Assembly: GCA_946480465.1 (NCBI GenBank)
Contig: CAMLJY010000150.1
Coordinates: forward strand, 1-8,182
DNA length: 8,182 nucleotides
Direction: 5' to 3'
From: an uncultured Burkholderiales bacterium
GTDB lineage: Bacteria; Pseudomonadota; Gammaproteobacteria; Burkholderiales; Burkholderiaceae
Under the pieces are notes generated by a model. The model did no database searches and had not been told where the DNA came from. It saw nothing but the letters and a program-made list of their open reading frames with translations. Below, piece by piece: positions 1 through 5,815 of the stretch. The number at the start of each line of letters is the position of its first letter. Within the stretch, counting starts at the first letter, position 1. The position numbers were made by a program, and so were the translations under genes.

Positions 1-11
1 GACGGCCCTCC

Positions 12-79
12 TGTCACTCCGTGACATCCTCCCCGAGGGAGGAGAGCGCCTCCTTCGGAACGGCCGGGCGGAGGCGCTC
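12..79. repeat. Three abutting hairpins (palindromic intergenic element)
   Basis: Three perfect inverted repeats follow one another with no base between them. The first is 12-17 with 21-26 (TGTCAC/GTGACA, 3-base loop). The second is 27-33 with 37-43 (TCCTCCC/GGGAGGA, 3-base loop). The third is 44-53 with 70-79 (GAGCGCCTCC/GGAGGCGCTC, 16-base loop). The last arm runs into the stop codon of the membrane-protein gene (78-80). No T-run follows on either strand, so a classic intrinsic terminator is not supported, although the stems could still slow polymerase or protect the mRNA 3' end. The compact layout resembles dispersed palindromic elements found between genes in Comamonadaceae; that comparison is from memory. 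The stems are seen directly; the role is inferred. Confidence 0.6.
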
Positions 80-719
80 ATCGCGACACCCGCACTTCCG
101 CGGGCCGGTCCTGGAAGGCGCGCACCGCATCCGCCAGCTTGACGCGTTCGAACTCGGGGTGCAGCCAATAACGCACGATGTACTCGCCCACGAAGAGCAG
201 CGCGATGGCCGCGGGCGTCAGCAGGTTGGCCAGCAGCGACCAGGCCGGCCACGACGCCATCACGAAGACGCCGACCGACAGTGCCGCCATGCCGAAGAAG
301 TAGCCCGCCCACAGGCGGGTGACGTGGACGGTGTAGGCCTGCATCTCGGGCGACAGCCGGCCGCCGTGCACCCGCCGCGCCATCTGGCCGACCAGCGTCA
401 GCCCGGGTCCGCGCAGGCTGGCCGCAAAGCTCAGCCCCAGCGCCAGGTGCATGCCGACGTGCTGCGCGAGGTACAGGCGCCGGACGTCGCCCAGCCCGCC
501 CGCGGCCACGATGAAAACCAGCGCCACCAGCGCCGCGGCCGTGAGCGCCAGCACCAGCCGGTTGCCGCGGCGCCACGCCAACGCCAGGCAGGGCAGCAGC
601 AGCGGCCCGAAGATCGCGGCCACGGCCCAGGGGGCCTCGGCGGCGTGCAGCATCAGCTGGTGCGACAGCACCGCGTACGCCACCACCGCGACCACGCTGG
701 CGCCCAGGCGAGCGTTCAC
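78..719 (-). CDS. COG4648-type multi-pass membrane protein of acyl-carrier/aryl-polyene-like clusters
   Basis: This 213-residue inner-membrane protein of unknown biochemical role belongs to the family that sits next to acyl carrier proteins in aryl-polyene and related lipid clusters. About six hydrophobic segments are visible, near residues 6-26, 30-49, 54-74, 84-103, 137-157 and 160-182. A conserved-looking cytoplasmic loop around 112-124 (MARRVHGGRLSPE) and the segment LLANLLTPAAIALLFVGEY (162-180) are what I recognise from the family. The tail after about 186 is charged and soluble. The start is a GTG at 719, 13 bases after the carrier-protein stop. No good Shine-Dalgarno sequence precedes it, so translation is probably coupled to the upstream gene. 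Family members are sometimes mislabelled ketosynthase in databases; nothing here looks like a ketosynthase. The family call is fairly sure; the function is unknown. Confidence 0.75.
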   Translation of the reverse strand: MNARLGASVVAVVAYAVLSHQLMLHAAEAPWAVAAIFGPLLLPCLALAWRRGNRLVLALTAAALVALVFIVAAGGLGDVRRLYLAQHVGMHLALGLSFAASLRGPGLTLVGQMARRVHGGRLSPEMQAYTVHVTRLWAGYFFGMAALSVGVFVMASWPAWSLLANLLTPAAIALLFVGEYIVRYWLHPEFERVKLADAVRAFQDRPAEVRVSR

Positions 720-732
720 GGTCGGGGTCCGA

Positions 733-1041
733 TCAGTTCGTGCGGTGCGCGGCGACGTGGGCCGCCAGGCTGCGCAGCGACTGGAAGATCAGGTGGTTGT
801 TCTCGTCGTCCGAGCGCAGCTGGAAGCCGTAGCGGCGCGAGACTTCGAGCGCCAGTTCGAGGATGTCGATCGAGTCGAGGCCCAGGCCGTCGCCGTAGAG
901 CTGGGCGGTGGGATCGATGGCCTCGGGCGCCTGCTCGAGGTTCAGCGCCTCGACCAGCAGCCGGGCCAGTTCGGCCTCCAGCGCCGTGTTGTCGCCCGCG
1001 GCGCCGGTCATCTGGGGAGAGGAAGAAGCAGGCAGGGACAT
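733..1041 (-). CDS. Acyl carrier protein (phosphopantetheine-binding), aryl-polyene-like type
   Basis: This small carrier protein holds a growing acyl chain as a thioester on 4'-phosphopantetheine. From the ATG at 1041 it has 102 residues. The attachment site is Ser57 in GLGLDSIDILEL (52-63), followed by the helix ALEVSRRYGFQL and the segment RSDDENNHLIFQSLRSLAAHV (given here as 76-83 plus 84-96). Those pieces resemble the carrier proteins of aryl-polyene-like clusters more than the housekeeping AcpP. A longer in-frame reading to 1296 exists but would cross the predicted promoter. A second ATG at 1011 would give 92 residues and still keep the whole domain; neither start has a clear Shine-Dalgarno sequence. 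I prefer 1041 because it lies about 33 bases after the predicted transcription start. It is the first gene of a minus-strand pair with the COG4648 protein; no ketosynthase or other partner is inside the window. Confidence 0.85.
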   Translation of the reverse strand: MSLPASSSPQMTGAAGDNTALEAELARLLVEALNLEQAPEAIDPTAQLYGDGLGLDSIDILELALEVSRRYGFQLRSDDENNHLIFQSLRSLAAHVAAHRTN

Positions 1042-1080
1042 GGATGCGGCGAGGGCGAAAGGGCTGACGGCAAACGCGCG

Positions 1081-1108
1081 ATTGTAGTCAGCCCGAACGT
1101 GGTGCCTG
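1081..1108 (-). promoter_or_regulatory. Predicted sigma-70-type promoter of the acyl carrier protein operon
   Basis: On the minus strand a strong -10 hexamer TACAAT lies at 1086-1081. A weak -35 candidate CAGGCA (3 of 6 matches to TTGACA) lies at 1108-1103, leaving a 16-base spacer. Transcription would begin near 1074, giving a leader of about 33 bases to the ATG at 1041. The -10 stands out in a region that is otherwise nearly all G and C, which is the main support. The poor -35 may mean that an activator helps. Confidence 0.5.
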
Positions 1109-1183
1109 GCTGGCGGCGGGGGCGTGGCCCGTTGCAATGATGAGCAATGTGAGAAGGTTTCCCCACGCCGCCACGTCGCTTCC

Positions 1184-1200
1184 CGGCGCCACAGGCGCCG
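1184..1200. repeat. 7-bp hairpin in the divergent intergenic region
   Basis: CGGCGCC (1184-1190) and GGCGCCG (1194-1200) pair perfectly around an ACA loop. The stem lies between the divergent carrier-protein and EAL-HDOD genes, upstream of both starts. There is no T-run. It could be a protein-binding palindrome or chance in GC-rich DNA; no role can be assigned. Confidence 0.3.
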
Positions 1201-1208
1201 TATGCCGC

Positions 1209-1319
1209 ATGCCAGGCGAACGCGGGCGAGACCGCCGGCTTTATCCTGGGCCGCCACGGCCGATAGCCTGGCATCGCCCATCCGATAGCCTGGCATCGCC
1301 CATCCGATGCGATAGCCTG
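1209..1319. repeat. 22-bp tandem direct repeats with a partial third copy and an inverted core copy
   Basis: Two perfect 22-base copies lie at 1261-1282 and 1283-1304; the core reads GATAGCCTGGCATCGCCC. After a 5-base interruption (CGATG, 1305-1309) the first 10 bases recur at 1310-1319, seven bases before the EAL-HDOD start codon. The 9-mer ATGCCAGGC at 1209-1217 is the reverse complement of GCCTGGCAT, found in both full copies (1266-1274 and 1288-1296). The unit length is not a multiple of three, so successive copies would be read in different frames; this argues against coding and supports the downstream start at 1326. A 22-base period is close to two helical turns, so copies would face the same side of the DNA. 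That suits an operator array, but it is an inference. Confidence 0.7.
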
Positions 1320-1325
1320 ACCGCC

Positions 1326-2672
1326 ATGCTGCGTTCGCTGCTCGACCGTCTGCTGCCCCGGCGCGCGCGCCCTGCCCCGCCGCGTGGCTCGGTGCGTCCG
1401 CGCACGGCCGGACCGGCGGCTGCGGCGGCCGGGGCCGCGGCCGCGGCCGAGCCGGCGGGCTCCGGCCGGGTGGCGGTGGGCGCGCACCGGCCCCTGATCT
1501 CGGCCGGCGGCGAGATCGCCGGCTTCGAGTTCCGCATCGCCGATGCCACCCTGCAGCGCCTGGCCGGCCGCACCGACGCCACCGCTGCGCGCGCCGGCGC
1601 CAGCAGCCTGCTGGCCGCGATGCGGCTGTGCGCGCAGACCGGCCGAGTCGCCTTTGCCGAGATTCCGCTCAGCTGGATCGGCCTGATCGACGGCGGCGAG
1701 TGGCTGCCGGGCATGCATGCCGCCCTGGTCGCGCATGAAGAAACCGAGGCCGTGGACCCGGCCGACGTGCGGCAGGCCTTGATGGCCTGGCGCGCCGCGG
1801 GCGCCGCCATCGGCTGGCACAGCGGCACCGCGCCCGCCGCGCTGACCGCCGAGGCGCCGGACTTCCTGCTGCTGCCGCGCAACGAGGACCCGGCCGTGCT
1901 GATGGCCGCCCTGCGCCATTGCCGCGACACCCATCCCGGCGTGCCGCTGCTCGCGCCCGAGCTGCCGAACCTGGTGGTGCTGGAAGCGGCGCTGCAGGCC
2001 GGCATCGCCTACGCCGCCTGCCGCGTGGACGGCCAGGCCGAGCCGCGCGAAGCACGGGCCCTGCCGCCTCAGGCGCGCCACCTGCTGGCGCTGATGGCAC
2101 GGCTGGCGCGCGATGCGGACACGGCAGACGTCGTCGCCGCGGTCAAGGCCGACGTCGGCCTCAGCTACCGGCTGCTGCGCCAGCTGAACAGCGCCGCCGT
2201 CGCCCCCGGGGTCGAGCTGGGATCGATCGAGCAGGCGGTGGCGCTGCTGGGCCGCAACGAGCTGTACCGCTGGGTCAGCGTGCTGCTGGTGCGCCAGGCG
2301 CCGCGCCGCCCGGCGGCACCGGCCCTGCAGACGATGGCACTGGCTCGCGCCCGCTTCTTCGAGCTGCTGGCCGAGGCCCGGGGAGACACGCCGCCGGGCG
2401 CCCTGTTCACGCTGGGCCTGGCGTCCATGCTGCCGCAGCTGCTGCAGGCACGCATGGACGACGTGCTGGCTCCGCTGCACCTGCATCCCCAGGCGCAGGC
2501 CGCACTGCTGGAGCGCAGCGGGCCCTGGTCCAGCTATCTCCTGCTGGCGGAGGTGCTGGACGAAGGGGACCTGGTCGAGGCCGCGGATCTCGTGCGGGCC
2601 GAAGCCTTCGGCGACCTGCCGGCCGTGATGGCGCTGTCGGCCCAGGCCTGGCTGTTCGCGGCCAAGGCCTGA
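1326..2672 (+). CDS. Degenerate EAL plus HDOD domain protein (YuxH-like architecture)
   Basis: The 448-residue protein has the layout of EAL-HDOD signalling proteins such as Bacillus subtilis YuxH. Residues 1-50 are a basic then alanine-rich, probably disordered leader. An EAL-like domain spans about 55-240 but lacks catalytic residues: the signature position reads GFEFR (66-70), the place of the conserved DDFG reads roughly WHSG (164-167), and the conserved lysine of the KxD strand is replaced by a leucine run (D179-FLLLPR). It is therefore unlikely to cleave cyclic di-GMP, though it might bind it or act as a scaffold. The HDOD domain, about 250-430, shows DVGLSYRLLRQLNSA (276-290), IEQAVALLGRNELYRWVSVL (301-320) and LFTLGLASMLPQLL (370-383 region). 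HDOD domains lack the metal-binding HD residues and act in signalling. The start at 1326 is chosen because sequence just upstream is a 22-base non-coding repeat; no clear Shine-Dalgarno is seen. The gene is divergent from the carrier-protein operon. Confidence 0.82.
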   Translation: MLRSLLDRLLPRRARPAPPRGSVRPRTAGPAAAAAGAAAAAEPAGSGRVAVGAHRPLISAGGEIAGFEFRIADATLQRLAGRTDATAARAGASSLLAAMRLCAQTGRVAFAEIPLSWIGLIDGGEWLPGMHAALVAHEETEAVDPADVRQALMAWRAAGAAIGWHSGTAPAALTAEAPDFLLLPRNEDPAVLMAALRHCRDTHPGVPLLAPELPNLVVLEAALQAGIAYAACRVDGQAEPREARALPPQARHLLALMARLARDADTADVVAAVKADVGLSYRLLRQLNSAAVAPGVELGSIEQAVALLGRNELYRWVSVLLVRQAPRRPAAPALQTMALARARFFELLAEARGDTPPGALFTLGLASMLPQLLQARMDDVLAPLHLHPQAQAALLERSGPWSSYLLLAEVLDEGDLVEAADLVRAEAFGDLPAVMALSAQAWLFAAKA

Positions 2673-2694
2673 GCATCCGGCCGGCGCGGCAACG

Positions 2695-2713
2695 AACCCG
2701 GCTACACCGGGTT
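2695..2713. terminator. Short stem between convergent genes, lipoprotein stop codon in the loop
   Basis: AACCCGG (2695-2701) pairs perfectly with CCGGGTT (2707-2713) around a CTACA loop. The loop holds the minus-strand TAG stop (2704-2702) of the lipoprotein gene, and the plus-strand EAL-HDOD gene ends 22 bases before the stem. Its place between two convergent genes suits a shared terminator, but no T-run follows on either strand. It may only pause polymerase or protect the 3' ends. Confidence 0.35.
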
Positions 2714-3811
2714 GGTGTTCAGCAGCGCCAGGGTCGCCTGCCGGGTCTGCACCTTGCTGCCCTCGGTGCGCACCTCCTTGACCAGCACGCCCTTGCCGGC
2801 CACGTACCAGCGCGAGATGGTGACCGGCGTGCCGCTGGTCGACACGTGGTCATAGCGGCAGGTGTTGTAGTTGCCCGCGGGCACGGTGATGGTCTCGCGG
2901 GCCGAGAAGGTCACCGTCTCGCTGACCGTGGCGCCATAGGTGTTGGTGGTCGACGGCAGGCCGTTGGAATAGGTGGTGGTGCGCGTGGTGGCGGTGGTGC
3001 GCGAGCTGGACAGCGTCTGCCCCAGCGGCAGCGCGTAGATGCGATCGGCCCAGGCCGGCGTGTACTGCGTGGTGTACGTGGTGGTGGCGATGTAGTCGTT
3101 GGTCGTCACCATGGTGGCCGAGCTGCTGCCGTAGTGCGTGATCTCGCCGTCGGCGGTCTTGCGCACGTAGCGCTTCTCGCTGTTGTCGACCGCGGTCGGC
3201 AGGTTGTTCTCGAAGGTGGTGCCCTTCTCCCGCACGATGCTCTCGCTGTAGGTCTCGCCCAGGAAGGTGGCGAAGCCGTTGTACGAGGTGTCGACCGTCA
3301 GCGTGCCGGTCACCGGCCCGACGAGCTGGTAGGTGACCGACACCACGTTGCCGTTGCTCGCGAGCATGTTGACGTCGAAGCAGCCGTTGCCGGGGCTGGT
3401 GGGGCCGGGCCCGGGCTCCTGCGGCACGATGAAGTCGGTGACCTTGCCGACGTAGAGCGGGGTGTCGCCGAAGTCGCCGCCCATCACGTACACGCCGTCG
3501 AGCTGGTAGGCCGGGTCGGCGCTGACCACCACCCCCAGCAGGATGCCGGAGTTGTATGCGCGGTAGCGGAAGGCACCGAACGAGAGGGTTGGCTGGTGGC
3601 CGGGGAACAGCGTGGGGTAGGTCGCTTCGCCGAAGTCCATCAGTTGATCGGCGGCGATGGTGCGCGACACGGCTTCCGCCCGCACCGCCAGCGCCTGGCT
3701 GCGCTGGGCCTGAGCGGCCGGCTGGTCCGCGGTATCCGCGCCGCCGCCGCAGCCGGCGAGCAGCGCCACGAAGCAGGCAGCCAGGATCGGTGAAGTGGTT
3801 CGAATCGGCAT
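2702..3811 (-). CDS. Secreted lipoprotein of unknown function, two-domain, threonine-rich
   Basis: The 369-residue product starts with a lipoprotein signal peptide: MPIRTT, a hydrophobic stretch, then LLAG-Cys21, so it is probably lipidated and exported. Residues 52-128 form a compact domain (QLMDFGEATYPTLFPG at 56-71, DGVYVMGGDFGDTPLYVG at 105-122) of a type I recognise as recurring in Burkholderiales secreted proteins, with no known activity. A Pro/Gly linker (130-142) leads to a beta-rich C-terminal domain, about 143-369. It has a Thr/Ser/Tyr-rich stretch at 236-290 and ends with ITVPAGNYNTCRY (308-320) and ISRWYVAGKGVLVKE (332-346), resembling the end of DUF3108-like proteins. Cys144 and Cys318 might form a disulfide. 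The start at 3811 is preceded by GGAGA at 7 bases; the longer reading from 3898 would spoil the signal peptide. Function is unknown. Confidence 0.8.
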   Translation of the reverse strand: MPIRTTSPILAACFVALLAGCGGGADTADQPAAQAQRSQALAVRAEAVSRTIAADQLMDFGEATYPTLFPGHQPTLSFGAFRYRAYNSGILLGVVVSADPAYQLDGVYVMGGDFGDTPLYVGKVTDFIVPQEPGPGPTSPGNGCFDVNMLASNGNVVSVTYQLVGPVTGTLTVDTSYNGFATFLGETYSESIVREKGTTFENNLPTAVDNSEKRYVRKTADGEITHYGSSSATMVTTNDYIATTTYTTQYTPAWADRIYALPLGQTLSSSRTTATTRTTTYSNGLPSTTNTYGATVSETVTFSARETITVPAGNYNTCRYDHVSTSGTPVTISRWYVAGKGVLVKEVRTEGSKVQTRQATLALLNTNPV

Positions 3812-3834
3812 CGCGGTCTCCGTTGGAAGCCCAA

Positions 3835-3864
3835 AGCGTAACGGCCGCGCGGCGGCCGCTGCAA
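3835..3864 (-). promoter_or_regulatory. Possible promoter of the lipoprotein gene
   Basis: On the minus strand TTGCAG (3864-3859) and TACGCT (3840-3835) are separated by 18 bases. This leaves room for a leader of about 20 bases before the ATG at 3811. Each hexamer matches about half or more of the sigma-70 consensus. The spacer carries two copies of the self-complementary CGGCCG (3842-3847 and 3853-3858), which might bind a regulator. The remaining intergenic bases (3865-3935) show only GC-rich short stems and no clear terminator for the SDR operon. Confidence 0.3.
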
Positions 3865-3935
3865 CAAATCGCAAGGTCTCGCGCCGGCTGCCGGGCAAGC
3901 GGCGTGCCGCCCCCTGCGGCTCGGGCGCGCTCCAG

Positions 3936-4844
3936 TCAGCGGCGCAGCGCGTCGCGCAGCTGCTGGCCCAACTCGGGCCGGTCGGCGTAGGGGTCGCTCG
4001 GGTTGCGCCGCTGCACCACGTCTTCCAGCCGGGCCTGGATCGGCGCCAGCGCGCGCGGACCGGGGTGGCTGAAGATGTAGAAGCGGTTCTCGGCCATCGC
4101 GTCGAAGACGAACTGCGCCACCTCCGCCGCGGTCACCTTGCCGCTGGACACGGCCTTCTCGCCCAGCACCCTGGCCAGGCGCTGGCTGGGCGTCGGCTCC
4201 GCCGCGGGGGCGATGCCGGCGGGGCGCGCGCGGTCGCTGTGGGCAATGCCGGTGGGCACGAAGTACGGGCACAGCACGTGCGCATGCACCTGGGTGCTCA
4301 CCAGCGCCAGGTCCTGGTAGAGCGTCTCGCTCAGGGACACGACGGCATGCTTGGTGACGTTGTAGGCACCCATGTTGGGCATGTTCACCATGCCGGCCAT
4401 CGAGGCGGTGTTGACGATGTGGCCTTCATAACCCGGATCGGACGCGGCCGCCGCCAGCATCATCGGCGTGAAGACGCGCACGCCGTGCGCCACGCCCATC
4501 AGGTTGACGCCGACGGCCCATTCCCAGTCGGCGGGCGTGTGCTCCCAGATCAATCCGCCGCAGGAGATGCCGGCGTTGTTGAAGACGAAATGCGGCGCGC
4601 CGAAGCGCCCGCGCACGGCCTCGCCCAGCGCCTCGACCTCGGTGGCCCTGGACACGTCCAGCCGGTACGGCAGCACGGCCGCGCCCAGCGCCTCGATCTC
4701 GGCCGCGGCCTTCGCGAGCGGCTCGGCCATCACGTCGGCCATCACCACGTTCATGCCCAGCCGCGCGGCGATGCGCGAGCTTTCCAGGCCGAAGCCGGAG
4801 GCCGCGCCGGTGATGACCGCGGTGCGGCCCTGAAATGACTTCAT
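3936..4844 (-). CDS. Short-chain dehydrogenase/reductase (SDR), NAD(H)-type Rossmann enzyme
   Basis: The enzyme oxidises an alcohol or reduces a carbonyl using a nicotinamide cofactor; the substrate cannot be read. It has 302 residues, about 50 more than a classical SDR, the excess being a C-terminal extension with a likely substrate-binding role. The cofactor glycine motif is TGAASGFG (12-19). Asp37 at the end of the second strand (MADV) favours NAD(H) over NADP(H). NNAG is at 89-92, and the catalytic set is Asn114, Ser148, Tyr161 and Lys165 (YNVTK). The segment AAEVAQFVFDAMAENRFYIF is typical of the long SDR subgroup. The start ATG overlaps the GST stop as ATGA, and AAGGAG lies 8 bases before it, so translation is coupled. 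It is the last gene of the right-hand operon. Confidence 0.92.
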   Translation of the reverse strand: MKSFQGRTAVITGAASGFGLESSRIAARLGMNVVMADVMAEPLAKAAAEIEALGAAVLPYRLDVSRATEVEALGEAVRGRFGAPHFVFNNAGISCGGLIWEHTPADWEWAVGVNLMGVAHGVRVFTPMMLAAAASDPGYEGHIVNTASMAGMVNMPNMGAYNVTKHAVVSLSETLYQDLALVSTQVHAHVLCPYFVPTGIAHSDRARPAGIAPAAEPTPSQRLARVLGEKAVSSGKVTAAEVAQFVFDAMAENRFYIFSHPGPRALAPIQARLEDVVQRRNPSDPYADRPELGQQLRDALRR

Positions 4845-5770
4845 TGAGCCTGCTCCTTCTTGATCTGGAAACCGGCGCGCGGGAAGTGCACGTGCACGGT
4901 GCCGGCGCGTTCATCGGTGCGGCGGACCACGACCTCGGTGGCGGACAGCCCCACCAGCGTGCCCGCGACCGGGTCGCTGCCGTAGTCGGTGGCATAGACG
5001 ATCACCGGCTGGCCGGGCTCGAAGCCCAGGCCCGGCTGCACCTCGGCCGCGGCATGGCTGCCGGCGGCGGCCGCGATCGCCAAGGCATCGGTGCTGCCGA
5101 GCGCCTCGTGCGCCGCATGGCCGAAGGCCAGCATGCGGTCCAGCCACGCGCCGATGGCACGGTAGGGCTCGAGGATGGCCGCCACCGGCCCGCCCAGGCG
5201 GATGAACCACACGCAGTGGGCGACGGAGAAGTCCGCGATCGACACCGCATGGCCGAACAGGAAGGGGCCGCCGGCGGCCAGCTGCGCATCGATCGCGGCC
5301 AGGTGCGCCTGCAGCTGCACGGATGCATCGGCCAGGGTCATGCGCTTCATGCCGGCGGTCATCGCGGCCCGGTCGGCCATGAAGAGCTTGCCCAACGTGG
5401 CCGCCTCGGCCCCCAGCATCGCGGCCGCGCCCGCCGGCTGCATGGTCCAGGTGACGGCGCACCAGAACAGCTGGAAGTCCGCCCATTGCGCAAAAGGCAC
5501 GGCCAGTGGCGCCGAGGCAGGGTACAGCGGCGGTGTCGGCTGCCGCGCATCGAGCAGCCGGGCGATCAGCGCCGAATCGCAGTAGACGTCCGCGCCCACC
5601 TGCATCACCGGCGTCCTGCGGTAGCCGCCGGTCAGCGCGACCACGTCGGGCTTGGGCATCACGACCGGGATCGTGACCGAGCGCCAGGGCAGGCCCTTGG
5701 CGCCCAGGATCAGCCGCACCTTCTCCGAGAAGGGGGAGTTGGGATAGTGGTGAAGGATCAGGTCCGACAT
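4841..5770 (-). CDS. Glutathione S-transferase family protein with extra C-terminal beta domain
   Basis: The product has 309 residues against about 200-220 for an ordinary GST. An N-terminal thioredoxin fold (about 3-78) carries SPFSEKVRL (12-20), where the candidate catalytic residue is Ser12 or Ser15 rather than a Cys, the cis-proline site TPV (53-55) and the glutathione-binding DSALIARLL (65-73). A helical domain follows (about 88-225) with the N-capping motif SIAD (177-180). Residues from about 245 form an added beta-rich piece (PGQPVIVYATDYGSDPVAGT, 252-271, then EVVVRR and TVHVHFPRAGF). That extension has no function known to me; it might bind a ligand or a partner. GGGAGG lies 6 bases before the ATG at 5770. 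It lies 45 bases after the AidB-like gene and overlaps the SDR start by four bases. Confidence 0.88.
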   Translation of the reverse strand: MSDLILHHYPNSPFSEKVRLILGAKGLPWRSVTIPVVMPKPDVVALTGGYRRTPVMQVGADVYCDSALIARLLDARQPTPPLYPASAPLAVPFAQWADFQLFWCAVTWTMQPAGAAAMLGAEAATLGKLFMADRAAMTAGMKRMTLADASVQLQAHLAAIDAQLAAGGPFLFGHAVSIADFSVAHCVWFIRLGGPVAAILEPYRAIGAWLDRMLAFGHAAHEALGSTDALAIAAAAGSHAAAEVQPGLGFEPGQPVIVYATDYGSDPVAGTLVGLSATEVVVRRTDERAGTVHVHFPRAGFQIKKEQAQ

Positions 5771-5815
5771 GTGGTGCCTCCCGGTGTTGGCCGCGGCCCG
5801 CAGGAGGCCGCGTCG

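Noticed and set aside
1..27. Possible start of a further minus-strand gene at 27 (MSRSDRRAV)
   Set aside because: The GGAGG next to this ATG has no spacing from it and is part of the second hairpin stem; with nine codons visible there is no way to support it.
21..1067. A 348-codon plus-strand open frame over the carrier-protein and membrane-protein genes
   Set aside because: Its translation is Arg/Gln/Gly-rich low complexity, it covers the promoter and hairpins, and the minus-strand genes have clear family signatures.
1261..1319. CRISPR array
   Set aside because: The copies are directly tandem with no unique spacers of normal length, and no cas gene is nearby.
1137..1325. N-terminal extension of the EAL-HDOD protein to an ATG at 1137
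   Set aside because: The extension would translate the 22-base tandem repeats and the hairpin at 1184-1200 and has no domain features; a repeat unit not divisible by three argues for non-coding DNA.
2695..2713. A strong bidirectional intrinsic terminator
   Set aside because: Only a 7-bp stem is present and no T-run follows on either strand, so it is listed as a weak candidate only.
1919..3793. A 624-codon plus-strand open frame spanning the EAL-HDOD and lipoprotein genes
   Set aside because: It is out of frame with the EAL-HDOD gene and antisense to a lipoprotein with a proper signal peptide and ribosome-binding site; its product is Gly/Arg-rich and featureless.
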